A stretch of DNA of 64,000 nt. Source: a virus. Positions 25,358-33,346 of the stretch are shown here, piece after piece. Each line of letters opens with the position of its first letter. The first letter of the stretch is position 1. The DNA is taken from positions 1 to 64,000 of IMG/VR virus record IMGVR_UViG_3300032235_001020; one strand, given 5' to 3'. The notes beneath the pieces were generated by a model. That model did not search any database and was not told the origin of the DNA. It saw nothing but the letters and a program-made list of their open reading frames with translations. The position numbers were made by a program, and so were the translations under genes.

Positions 25358-27850
25358 TTAGGCGGCGATGCCCTCGTCGGCCTTCATCCAAATGCGCCGT
25401 GCCTCGCGCCCAATCCTCACGCGCTTCTGCTGGTAGCCAAGGCTCTTGAGGGTGTCGGTCATGGCAGTCCGCACGCTGTTGTGGCGATCGATCGGGATCT
25501 CGAGCCACTCGTACAGGTCGCTGAGGACCACGAAGCTGCGGCCCTGGTGGACGCCCGAATGGCGCAGGCTCAGTGCTGTGCGGATCCTGGTGTCGAACGG
25601 GTTGTCGACGCGGAAGTTCTCCTGGTACTCCTGGATCTGCTTGAGCTCGTCGCTACTGAAGTTGTGAACGGGGTTGTCCTGGTAGGCCATGTAGGCCGCC
25701 GCCCAGATCCCATCACGGTCTTGCTTGAGACGATCCAGATCGATGATCAGGGTTTTGGGATCATCCGGACTGGGCACCTTGCCGGCAACGACGATCGGCA
25801 TGAAGCGCCTGTTGCCGGTGGGGTCGACGAAGAAGTCATCGCTGTTGGTGGCCCCGCAGAGCACGAAGGCCCGCATGAAGTTGCGCTCGTTCTCGTACTT
25901 GCGGGCAGAGCGATCCACCGGCACCGAGACCAGGTTCTTGAGCTCCTCGACGTAGCCCCGCTGGAAGTAGCGCTCGGTCTCGTCCAGGACGACAAACCAG
26001 CCGGCATGAAGCAGGTGAGGTTTTTCCTTGAGGCCGCGGATGCCCTGCTGGATCGTGGCGACCCAGGGGTAGACGCCTGGATCCGAGGGCGAAGGAGGCG
26101 TGATGTACTGGAAGAAGTTGGTCTTGCCGCAGTTCTGCGAGCCAATCAGGATCGGCATCCAGTCATGAGCGCAGCCGGGTGAGAGCACACGGGCGACAGC
26201 GCCCACCAGGAAGCGCTCGAGCACCACGTCCGCCAGCAGGCGTCCCTTCTCAGGGCCACGGGTGAAACATGGGTTCAGCAGGGGATCCGCCTTAAGACCC
26301 AGCAGCTCGCTGGCCAGGGTCTTGAAGTAGGGGCAGGGTTCTGCTGTGCCGGCGCAGTGGGTGAGGTAAGCCTGCACGGGATGGACGCGGTTCTCCCAGG
26401 CCGTGATGCCTGCGATGTCGATCACCGTGGTCTTGGGGTAGACCGTGCCGGTGCCGAGGCTGATGCGGCAGTAGGCGGTGGTGATGTCGTCGACGAGGCG
26501 GGGGGAATCGAGAGGGCCGTACTCGAGCTCCTGATTCATCATGTTGCGCCGCAAGCCCGGATAGAGGGCGTTGAGGCGGTCGCGGATGACGCGAACGGTG
26601 TCTTCTGGGACGTTGCCATCCCCCCTGCGGCGAGGAACGTCGGGGATAGGGCGATCGGGGCGACGGTCTTCGGGTGGGACGTGGCCGTCATCGATGAACT
26701 GGAAGCCGGGATCGTTGTCGTCGTCAAAGGGGTCCTCGTCATCATCTGGATCTGAGGATTCGAGCGGCTCGGGTGGCGCAAGGGTTGGAGCTGCGATGGC
26801 TGCCCAGGGGCGCTCGGCATCAAAGAGCCCAGGGGTGCTGTCGGCTGATTGCGGAGCGGGATTGCTGAGGCCCGTATCCCAGGAGTAGGGGGAGTCCTGG
26901 CCGCCATGGAGGAAGTCCTCGTGGTCGTAGCCGACTGCGCCGTGGTTCTTAGGTGGAGCAAACGCACTCTGACGGAGCTCGTCCGGCAAGGTCTTGGTCC
27001 AGCTGGGGTCTTCCTGCATGGCCAGGTAGAAGAGGGTCAGCAGGCTGGAGCGGGTGTTGCGGAAGGAATAGAAGAAGCGCTCGGTGCCCTGCTTACTGCG
27101 GTAGCCACTGGTGTGATGGCAGCGAGAAGCCCAGTTCTGCCAGGCCGGGAACACTGCCTCTCCGCCGGAGCAGGCCGCAGCGGTCACCTTGATGAAGCGA
27201 TCACGCTCGCCGTCTTCCGTGGGGGTGAGCACCTGCTCCAGGACATGGCAGGCCTGGCCGATGGTCTGATCGTCGTAGAGGGAGGCGTCTAGGCGGTGGC
27301 GAGCAGAGGCGACTTCTGCCTGGGTCCTGGCGTCCTGGATGATCGAGTCCGGCAGCAGGGCATCGGGCTGCCAGAGCGGGACCTGGGCGTTGTCAGCGCC
27401 ATAGAACAGGCGGCAGGGATCAGTGCAGGATTTGTCGCCGCCCAGGGCTGTAGTCAAGATGGTGACGACGGCCTTGTAGAGGTCTGGATCCTCCATGCGC
27501 TTGGGCAGGCGGAAGATGACCCGGTAGCGAGGGGCGTCGTCGCGGTGGCTGTGGGTGGTGTAAACGAAGCAGGCATGGGTTGCCAGGGGGTGGGCGCGGA
27601 AGGCGTCGAGGTCGAGGCCGTTGTCGACATCCACAACAGCTAGATCAGCGTGGCGGAATGCAGCAGAACTGCGGTGCTGTGAGCTCATCGCTGCCGAGAT
27701 GAACGCACCTCCGGTAGTGACGTGATCACGCAGCTCCTGGAGGGAGCCCTCGCGGGACTGCCAGTTGGCGGCGAAGTCGTTCTGCCAATGGACAGGTTTG
27801 TTGCGGATCGAGGGGTGAACAGAGAAGCAGATGGGTGAGGCGGATGACAT
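25358..27850 (-). CDS. PrimPol-VapE type replicative primase-helicase
   Basis: In this 830-residue protein the N-terminal archaeo-eukaryotic primase fold shows motif I DVD (74-76), motif II TTHSHRD (98-104) and motif III DPCR (144-147), all apparently intact. A PriCT-like helical region follows (about 215-290). An acidic, disordered linker follows (about 300-420) carrying GAVGYDHEDF (304-313), nearly identical to the SSB tail. The C-terminal VapE/SF3-like ATPase has Walker A GSQNCGKT (K576), Walker B VLDE (D623-E624), and GATNSDDFF then GNRRFMPIVV. It probably primes and unwinds the element's DNA. It is divergent from the HTH-like gene at 28068. Confidence 0.88.
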   Translation of the reverse strand: MSSASPICFSVHPSIRNKPVHWQNDFAANWQSREGSLQELRDHVTTGGAFISAAMSSQHRSSAAFRHADLAVVDVDNGLDLDAFRAHPLATHACFVYTTHSHRDDAPRYRVIFRLPKRMEDPDLYKAVVTILTTALGGDKSCTDPCRLFYGADNAQVPLWQPDALLPDSIIQDARTQAEVASARHRLDASLYDDQTIGQACHVLEQVLTPTEDGERDRFIKVTAAACSGGEAVFPAWQNWASRCHHTSGYRSKQGTERFFYSFRNTRSSLLTLFYLAMQEDPSWTKTLPDELRQSAFAPPKNHGAVGYDHEDFLHGGQDSPYSWDTGLSNPAPQSADSTPGLFDAERPWAAIAAPTLAPPEPLESSDPDDDEDPFDDDNDPGFQFIDDGHVPPEDRRPDRPIPDVPRRRGDGNVPEDTVRVIRDRLNALYPGLRRNMMNQELEYGPLDSPRLVDDITTAYCRISLGTGTVYPKTTVIDIAGITAWENRVHPVQAYLTHCAGTAEPCPYFKTLASELLGLKADPLLNPCFTRGPEKGRLLADVVLERFLVGAVARVLSPGCAHDWMPILIGSQNCGKTNFFQYITPPSPSDPGVYPWVATIQQGIRGLKEKPHLLHAGWFVVLDETERYFQRGYVEELKNLVSVPVDRSARKYENERNFMRAFVLCGATNSDDFFVDPTGNRRFMPIVVAGKVPSPDDPKTLIIDLDRLKQDRDGIWAAAYMAYQDNPVHNFSSDELKQIQEYQENFRVDNPFDTRIRTALSLRHSGVHQGRSFVVLSDLYEWLEIPIDRHNSVRTAMTDTLKSLGYQQKRVRIGREARRIWMKADEGIAA

Positions 27851-28067
27851 GCGGATGCTCTGCAGGCGTGCGGTGTGACTGCAGTGGCGCGCACCCTAGC
27901 GCTGCACGCAAGCCTTGTCACGCAGGTACCAAGCGCCGGTATGCAGGGTGTGTGCCGGACTAAATCCCTTGGTATGACTGGCGTTGTACCGTAAGCGTGA
28001 CGAACTTGACCAGGGTGCGGCACAGCTTGCGTCGCATGTGTATGGTGCAGAAACAACGGGAGAAGTT

Positions 28068-28697
28068 ATGGCCAAAGTCGTCCCGCACACGCCGATCGAG
28101 AAACAGCAAATCGAGCGCTTCATTAGCTGCCTGAACCAGGCGATGGTGGCCGGCCACCTCAGCCAGCGGGGGCTGTGCTCGAAAATCGAGGTGACAATCG
28201 GCTCACTGACCAAGTACCTGCGGGGCGATATAGCCCCGTTACGCGTGGGCCTCGGTATCCAGGCGCTCCTGGCCCAGGAGCTGGGTGTGACGCTGGATGC
28301 CCTCTACGCCTACTACCAGACGGGTAAGTACGTCACGGAGATCAGCGTGGGGCAGGTGGAGAGCTGGATCCGCAGTGAGGCCGGTCAGCTGGACCTGCCT
28401 CGTTTGCTGGCATCGTTGAAGGATGCCGGCGAGCGCTGGGTGGACGAGCCGGTGCCGGCACAGGAGGCGCCAGAGCCAGTAAGTCCACCGCTCTATACCT
28501 GGCCGATCGAGGAGCTCAAGGATGCGGGCGTGAGCGATCTGTTCCGCGAGCGGCTGGGCCTAACGGATGAGGCACTGAGGCTGCTGGCGACCACGGGCGA
28601 ATTCGAGGAGGAGCTGGCCGAGGCCTTTGGGATCGCATGCAACTACCAGAAGGCGGCAGTGATCGAGGCCTTTACAAACCGGGCTGCGATCGGGTGA
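28068..28697 (+). CDS. HTH-like putative transcription regulator
   Basis: This 209-residue protein has ATG 28068 preceded by GGAGAAG. The N-terminal helical region (IEKQQIERFISCLNQAMVAG, SQRGLCSKIEVTIGSLTKYL, ELGVTLDALYAYYQTG) reads like an XRE-type helix-turn-helix. The C-terminal half is helical and acidic, with a Pro-rich hinge. It faces away from the primase-helicase gene across a 217-nt shared promoter region and ends in a strong terminator. That is the position of a phage switch or copy-control repressor. No specific family was recognised. Confidence 0.55.
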   Translation: MAKVVPHTPIEKQQIERFISCLNQAMVAGHLSQRGLCSKIEVTIGSLTKYLRGDIAPLRVGLGIQALLAQELGVTLDALYAYYQTGKYVTEISVGQVESWIRSEAGQLDLPRLLASLKDAGERWVDEPVPAQEAPEPVSPPLYTWPIEELKDAGVSDLFRERLGLTDEALRLLATTGEFEEELAEAFGIACNYQKAAVIEAFTNRAAIG

Positions 28698-28736
28698 GCT
28701 GAATGCGTGGTATGGTTTGCTTGCGAAAGATCAAGT

Positions 28737-28768
28737 GCGGGTCCTGTGGTGGGGCCCGCCTTTTTTAT
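28737..28768 (+). terminator. Rho-independent terminator
   Basis: GCGGGTCC and GGGCCCGC pair (one G-T) and are followed by CTTTTTTAT, about 40 nt after the HTH-like gene. This is a clear intrinsic terminator isolating the regulator from the virion block downstream. Confidence 0.85.
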
Positions 28769-28928
28769 GGGGTTTATGGGAGAGCGATAATTATTCTCAG
28801 CACTGGCATGGCAATGAGACCCCGGGCTTGGTGACCTCGGGATCTCACGAGCACACACGGTGCCCAGGTGGCAGCCAATGCACAAGCTGTTGTGCGCTGC
28901 TGCTAGAGAAATGCTAACGAGAAGATCT

Positions 28929-28935
28929 TTAGACT
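28929..28935 (+). promoter_or_regulatory. TTAGACT box, candidate -10 element
   Basis: TTAGACT lies 23 nt before the GTG at 28959, at the head of the 29-33 kb virion-type block. It is identical to the box before the gene at 60420 and close to those at 57777, 1423 and 51034. Confidence 0.35.
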
Positions 28936-28958
28936 ACGAGTAATGCATCGGTAGCGCA

Positions 28959-29372
28959 GTGCGTACAGCTGGGACTGCTTTGGGGTATGGCGACCCGGTG
29001 ACGATGACTGAGTTGGTCGCTCGTGCGCCAAGCTTCGATTTGGGTTACCCGAAGATTCCAGGCCGGGATCTCGAGGGGATTCCTAATGCGAATGATCCAG
29101 TCATGAAAGAGAGGCTGCGTCAGCGACTGCTCCGCAATCCAGATGGTGGCCAGGAACTGCCTGGCTTCCTGCAGAAAGCAGAGGCTCCCGGTGGCCTGGG
29201 CCCTGTCGCCATGGACCTGCTCTACGACGGAGCCCAAGATGGCGACTACTCGAATATGCCGGTCATCCGTGACGTGGTGGGCGACGAGAGGGAGCGTGAT
29301 GCGCAACTGGAGGAGTATCGCCTGCGTGCATTTCCTTCTCCCGGTCTGAACGCTCCCTTGCTGTATAGCTGA
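28959..29372 (+). CDS. Virion-block protein, unknown
   Basis: This 137-residue protein contains PSFDLGYPKIPGRDLEGIP, MKERLRQRLLRNPDGGQELP and a charged helical C-terminus. GTG 28959 gives the full frame; ATG 29004 (MTELVARAPSF) is an equally good start. It heads a tight run of plus-strand genes joined by short overlaps to 31494. No membrane segment is present. It is probably a small structural or assembly protein, inferred from the block. Confidence 0.5.
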   Translation: MRTAGTALGYGDPVTMTELVARAPSFDLGYPKIPGRDLEGIPNANDPVMKERLRQRLLRNPDGGQELPGFLQKAEAPGGLGPVAMDLLYDGAQDGDYSNMPVIRDVVGDERERDAQLEEYRLRAFPSPGLNAPLLYS

Positions 29373-29374
29373 CC

Positions 29375-30295
29375 ATGACAGAACGTAAGGCCGGATCTCA
29401 GCTGATTGGATTCTTCCTGCACGACCCGCTGGGAGAGGAGCTACTGGAGGGAACTGTTGGTGGCTTGATGGCCGGTGCATCGCAGTTGGGTAGCGATCAG
29501 ACACTGGGGCAAACGGCACTGGAGACGGCGACAGCGATTGCAGGCGGCATTGGGCTTGGGATGGCGGGCCGCCGACTGGGTGCCATGGCTGGCAAGCGCC
29601 TGCATAAGGGTCCACTCAAGGAGCAGGATTCGATGGTGGCGAACCTGGCTCGGACCCTGGGGTCGGAGACGACAGCCGGTGGGCTGCGGGACCAGGGCGT
29701 CGTCATGAAGACAGCCGTGCAGGAGGCGCTGGTCAATGAGACCTCAGCCCAGCTGGCGAGGGAGGCGATGAGCAACCCTGCGGAGTTCGCCAAGCGCTAT
29801 GGCATGTCCGCTGAGCAGTTCACGCAACTACTGCCAGTCGTGAAAACGGGGCGAACTGCGGCGGCTGCAGCAGAGGCAATGAAGTCGATGCCACCCGAGC
29901 TGAAGGAGCAGGCTCTCAAGAAGCTGTCCGAGTACGAGGCGGTGGAGAAACTGTTGACCGGCCAGGCCGCAGGAAGTATGGATGAGCTGATCCAGAGCGT
30001 GGCATCGTCTGTGGATCGCCTGCAGAAAGACGTTGATCCCTCTGATCTGGAGGGTCTGCAGGCTGTGCTGAAGGGACGCAACCCGAGTGACGCGATCCGC
30101 TCTCTGCTGAATCCGGCGCCACCAATTACGGGTGAGCATGTGGGCCGGGCTCTGGGCCGCATGATTGGTGACGAGGTGGGCATCCTCGGTGGCCTGGCAG
30201 CGGGATCACTGCTTGCTCAGCAGCTAGGTATCGAGAGCCCGAAGGACCGCAAGATCCGGGAACTCGAGCAGCAAATGCAGGGAGCTGGCCGATGA
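29375..30295 (+). CDS. Internal-virion-like protein with glycine-zipper segments
   Basis: This 306-residue helical protein has Gly/Ala-rich amphipathic segments (ATAIAGGIGLGMAGRRLGAM) near the N-terminus and GDEVGILGGLAAGSLLAQQL near the C-terminus. A charged helical middle with SMPPELKEQALKKLSEYEAV lies between. Such glycine-zipper helices can insert in membranes and are common in ejected phage proteins. It begins three bases after the previous stop and overlaps the next start (ATGATG). Assignment is by composition. Confidence 0.5.
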   Translation: MTERKAGSQLIGFFLHDPLGEELLEGTVGGLMAGASQLGSDQTLGQTALETATAIAGGIGLGMAGRRLGAMAGKRLHKGPLKEQDSMVANLARTLGSETTAGGLRDQGVVMKTAVQEALVNETSAQLAREAMSNPAEFAKRYGMSAEQFTQLLPVVKTGRTAAAAAEAMKSMPPELKEQALKKLSEYEAVEKLLTGQAAGSMDELIQSVASSVDRLQKDVDPSDLEGLQAVLKGRNPSDAIRSLLNPAPPITGEHVGRALGRMIGDEVGILGGLAAGSLLAQQLGIESPKDRKIRELEQQMQGAGR

Positions 30296-30627
30296 TGAAG
30301 CGACGAATGGCAGGCGACGATGATGTGCTGCGGCTGCTCAGAAGCGATCTCAGTGGCGGCTTGGATGATTCGGTTGCTAATGAAGATCTAGGCCTGAGCG
30401 ATGAAGACCTTTATCGCGGTCAGTGGGGTGTAGTGAGCGCGGACGAGAAAGAGGAGCTACAGGAGCACCTGGAAGGAAGCGTGTATCCATACCAGCCTTT
30501 GTATCCGGCCGAGCAGGATGCTGTGCAGATGGCCTATGAGGCTGATGTGATTAAACGACTGACGACATTGATGATGCAGTATCCAGGTGAATCGCCAAAT
30601 AGACTGCTAGCACTGGCGCTTCAGTAA
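30292..30627 (+). CDS. Small virion-block protein
   Basis: This 111-residue protein starts MMKRRMAGDDDVLRLL and has an acidic centre and a helical C-terminus (YEADVIKRLTTLMMQYPGES). Overlaps at both ends (ATGATG with the previous stop, TAATG with the next) show operon organisation. No family was recognised. Confidence 0.5.
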   Translation: MMKRRMAGDDDVLRLLRSDLSGGLDDSVANEDLGLSDEDLYRGQWGVVSADEKEELQEHLEGSVYPYQPLYPAEQDAVQMAYEADVIKRLTTLMMQYPGESPNRLLALALQ

Positions 30628-30767
30628 TGGCCAAGCAACGCATGGCTGGCGAGAAAGGCAAGGAGCTAGCCCAGGCCTGCTGGAAGGGCTACGAGGCGAT
30701 CGGCTTCAAGCAGAAGGACGGCAAGAAGGTGCCTAGCTGCGTACCGAAGAAGGAGGGCAACGGCTGA
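30627..30767 (+). CDS. 46-residue CWKGYE...CVPK small protein
   Basis: The ORF from ATG 30627 to TGA 30767 encodes a basic peptide with ACWKGYEAIGFKQKDGKKVP and SCVPKK. This C-W-K-G-Y-E ... P-x-CVPK pattern recurs in small cyanophage and pelagiphage proteins of unknown role. It is joined by one-base overlaps to both neighbours (TAATG and TGATG), which argues strongly that it is a real gene. It is abundant in Lys, so a nucleic-acid or scaffold contact is possible. Confidence 0.65.
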   Translation: MAKQRMAGEKGKELAQACWKGYEAIGFKQKDGKKVPSCVPKKEGNG

Positions 30768-31207
30768 TGGCTCCCCTGGGCGACTGGGGCTGGACGGGGG
30801 AGGCAGCGGAGCTGGACTGGTACTACCCGCTGGACCCAGGCCGGTACAACTATTCGCTTGCCTACGCCAAGGCCAGGCAGCTGGGGATCGAGCATGAGGC
30901 TGCCGTGCAGTCTGCGCAGCGTCAGGTCTACGGCGCGGTCAGGTCTAAGAACCCTCAGCCGGAGAATGCTGACAATCGGTCCTGGAGCGCTAAGCGGCTG
31001 TATTCCACGCTGCCTGCGTTGGGCGCCGCGCAAGCGGCAGTAGAGGAGCTGGAGGCAGCACCGGTCCCGCAGGCGCAAAGCGGTAGACGTATGGCCATGC
31101 GGTATGAGCTAGCTACCCTGGCCGCACTGGGTGGGGTGTATGCACTTTCTGCATTAAGTCAGCCAAGGGCCGAAGTGGAGCAGGAAAACTATGCGGGGGC
31201 GGTCTGA
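30767..31207 (+). CDS. Virion-block protein with C-terminal hydrophobic helix
   Basis: This 146-residue protein is Trp/Tyr-rich at the N-terminus (LGDWGWTGEAAELDWYYPLD). It has helical YAKARQLGIEHEAAVQSAQR and a C-terminal hydrophobic segment (ATLAALGGVYALSALSQP). It is coupled to both neighbours by overlaps. It resembles other block proteins with one Gly/Ala membrane-like helix and has no known family. Confidence 0.5.
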   Translation: MAPLGDWGWTGEAAELDWYYPLDPGRYNYSLAYAKARQLGIEHEAAVQSAQRQVYGAVRSKNPQPENADNRSWSAKRLYSTLPALGAAQAAVEELEAAPVPQAQSGRRMAMRYELATLAALGGVYALSALSQPRAEVEQENYAGAV

Positions 31208-31494
31208 TGGCTGAGTCAATCCGGTATGCCGGCGAAGTCTTCCAGGGCTACAACAAGCCCAAGCGCACCCCGGGCGACAGCAAGAAGTTTGCGGTCCTGG
31301 TCAAGGATGATGAGGGAGAGAACAAGATCGTCAGGTTTGGTGATCCAAGAATGGAGAACTACCGCAATGGCCCTCGCGGTGAAGGCGGGCACGGCGATGA
31401 AGAGCGCAGGGAGGACTTCAAGCGCCGGCATAACTGCGATGAGAAAACAGACAGGACCACGCCAGGCTGGTGGAGCTGCCAGTGGAGCTGGTGA
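31207..31494 (+). CDS. Conserved phage protein (FAVLVKDD...GDPRME family)
   Basis: In this 95-residue protein the order GDSKKFAVLVKDDEGENK, IVRFGDPRM, then RREDFKRRHNCDEKTDRT and WWSCQWSW matches a small protein widespread in marine cyano- and pelagiphages (K-F-VYV-D ... V-FGD ... F-ARHNC ... YWSC--W). The conserved Cys and Trp residues suggest a metal-binding or compact fold. The family's role is not established. It ends the tight 28.96-31.5 kb run. Confidence 0.7.
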   Translation: MAESIRYAGEVFQGYNKPKRTPGDSKKFAVLVKDDEGENKIVRFGDPRMENYRNGPRGEGGHGDEERREDFKRRHNCDEKTDRTTPGWWSCQWSW

Positions 31495-31523
31495 GCCTAG
31501 AGATCCTGGCTCTAGTGGGCTTC

Positions 31524-31530
31524 TTAAGAT
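31524..31530 (+). promoter_or_regulatory. TTAAGAT box, candidate -10 element
   Basis: TTAAGAT lies 24 nt before GTG 31555 within a 60-nt gap. A nearby GATCCTGG...short inverted repeat (about 31499-31515) could end the preceding transcript. It is a weak member of the plus-strand box group. Confidence 0.25.
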
Positions 31531-31554
31531 AGGCAGAGTGCAATAAGTCCTGCA

Positions 31555-32982
31555 GTGCCTGGTCGGGAAGAAGCGCTAGATCGTGCTCGTCGCGTGCGCT
31601 CAGTGGACATCATGGGGTTGGCTGGTGAGTTCGTCGAGCCATACGGCCTCGATGTGCAGCCTCCCCTGGAGAACGCACCATTTCCGTTGCACGATGCAGG
31701 GCATCGCCGTGGCAATATTCCGGCCACTATTTACGGAGAGCTGCTTCAGAATGTTCACGACCATGCAGCTTTTGACAAGCTCTATGGTTCCGGAGCAATT
31801 CATGGGAGCCCGCCAAGCTACAGGGAAGGCGTGTCAGGTGAAGCTGGTGACGCTAGGCCGAGTTCATTTGTGAACTACGGGGGGATGGAGGACAAGAATC
31901 ACTTCGATCAGCGCAGAGATCGCGCCGTCAGGATGGGAGCGACACCGGATGACTTCGAGGCTGGAGGTGAATATGGATGGGATGCAGCCGTTGCTCAGAA
32001 GATAACGGCTCAGCAAGCGGATCTCAGCAGGCTGATGAAGGTTGCGGAGGATCGATTCAGTAAGGGTGACTATACCTTCTTTCAAGGAGCTGGTGGGTAC
32101 GACCCTGCGCAAGGGTTCATGCCATCTGTCGACCTGCGGAATACAAGAGAAGTGTCGCCAGAGGATGTCAATACTGCCAGGACTAGAGGCGAAGACTTTG
32201 CGACTGCCTTGCGCAAGGGCTACGACGATGCGGTAGCCAATGGTGAGTATCGCCCGCAGCGTGGCGTGACCGATGGGATGATTCATGCTGCCGACCTATC
32301 GGATGCGGCCATGCAGGGCCAAGTCAACGTGGGTCGCGGATGGGCCGACGAGGGCTTCTTCCCATACAAGGACAGGGTGGGTGCGCTGTCGAATCCTCCA
32401 GCTCGGATTGCCCCGCGAGTCCTGGAATCGCCCGCTGCCCTGCGACAAGTGCTGGATCAAGCGGCTGAGGCCAGAAGTGCACGCGACTTGAGCCGGTTGA
32501 CTGGCGCGGTCCGAACCGGGGCTACTGCCACGACAGATATCGCCGGATCCGTCCCATTGTTTGACCCGGAATTTCGCAATGCCGTTGAGACTGGAAACGT
32601 CCGCAAGGCGGGAGAGCAGGTAGCTAAGGAATACCTGGCTGGGACCCTTGCAGCCCCTCTAGTGGGTCTGGGAGCAGGGACCCTGCAGCGCATGGCACCT
32701 CAGGTCGCGTCGAAAGCTCTGCCCATTGCCGCTGGAGCTGTGCGTACCGCCAACCCCGTAGCGGTCGTCTCTCAGCTGGGTGGCAGTAGCAAGCCGTCGC
32801 GCCGTCAGGTTGCTGTTGAGCGCAATCAAGATCCCGCCGCCTTCGGCGCCCAGGGTCCAAGCGCGGACCCCCAGCTGCTCAGGGCAGAGGCGGCACGTCG
32901 GCGTGGCGGTCGTTGGAAGATTGGCGGCTTTACTGTGCCTGATCTTGGGATCAGCGAAGCCGGGGGACTGCTCTTCCGTTAA
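31555..32982 (+). CDS. Large virion-associated protein, unknown
   Basis: This 475-residue protein (GTG start) contains GNIPATIYGELLQNVHDHAA, many charged/aromatic helices and a C-terminal Gly/Ala region (GTLAAPLVGLGAGTLQRMAP). It ends with a basic tail (EAARRRGGRWKIGGF). The mix resembles internal-virion or ejection proteins. It follows a candidate promoter box and converges with the minus-strand gene at 32979 with a four-base overlap. No catalytic motif is seen. Confidence 0.5.
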   Translation: MPGREEALDRARRVRSVDIMGLAGEFVEPYGLDVQPPLENAPFPLHDAGHRRGNIPATIYGELLQNVHDHAAFDKLYGSGAIHGSPPSYREGVSGEAGDARPSSFVNYGGMEDKNHFDQRRDRAVRMGATPDDFEAGGEYGWDAAVAQKITAQQADLSRLMKVAEDRFSKGDYTFFQGAGGYDPAQGFMPSVDLRNTREVSPEDVNTARTRGEDFATALRKGYDDAVANGEYRPQRGVTDGMIHAADLSDAAMQGQVNVGRGWADEGFFPYKDRVGALSNPPARIAPRVLESPAALRQVLDQAAEARSARDLSRLTGAVRTGATATTDIAGSVPLFDPEFRNAVETGNVRKAGEQVAKEYLAGTLAAPLVGLGAGTLQRMAPQVASKALPIAAGAVRTANPVAVVSQLGGSSKPSRRQVAVERNQDPAAFGAQGPSADPQLLRAEAARRRGGRWKIGGFTVPDLGISEAGGLLFR

Positions 32983-33296
32983 CCCGCCTGGCCGCGGAAC
33001 CACTTCTGCTTACTACTGAACCACTTCGCGAGAGTGGTGGGATCCTGGGGTCCAACCAGGTGATCGCTGGGGTCCGGTTCGCCCAGGTCGAGGGCCTGGC
33101 AAAAGGCATCGAGGCTGCCCTCCTGGACGTCGCCTTGGATGGCAGAGCGGCGTGCCTTGCGCAGCCAGCTGTCGACAGTGGGATTCAGGGAAGCCAGCTT
33201 CTGCAGCCAGGTCATGTCGCTGAGTTCGACTGCGGCTCCCTTGGCAATTCGATCGCAGATGAATTCAACGCGCAGCCTGGTTTGTGTCGACAGCAT
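32979..33296 (-). CDS. Small conserved phage protein
   Basis: This 105-residue helical protein (TRLRVEFICDRIAKGAAVEL, SDMTWLQKLASLNPTVDSWL, RKARRSA) ends with an acidic/aromatic C-terminus. The pattern resembles small cyanophage proteins encoded near replication genes. It lies about 50 nt downstream of the nuclease gene on the same strand, so it is likely the last gene of that transcript. The function is unknown. Confidence 0.55.
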   Translation of the reverse strand: MLSTQTRLRVEFICDRIAKGAAVELSDMTWLQKLASLNPTVDSWLRKARRSAIQGDVQEGSLDAFCQALDLGEPDPSDHLVGPQDPTTLAKWFSSKQKWFRGQAG

Positions 33297-33346
33297 CCAA
33301 ATGCTGCATGTCTACGAAGTCTAGGAATTCCCTACCTGGAAACCCG

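Noticed and set aside
28940-28962. tRNA-like D-arm (GGTAGCGCAGT)
   Set aside because: No acceptor stem, anticodon arm or T-arm can be built around it; no tRNA was found in the window.
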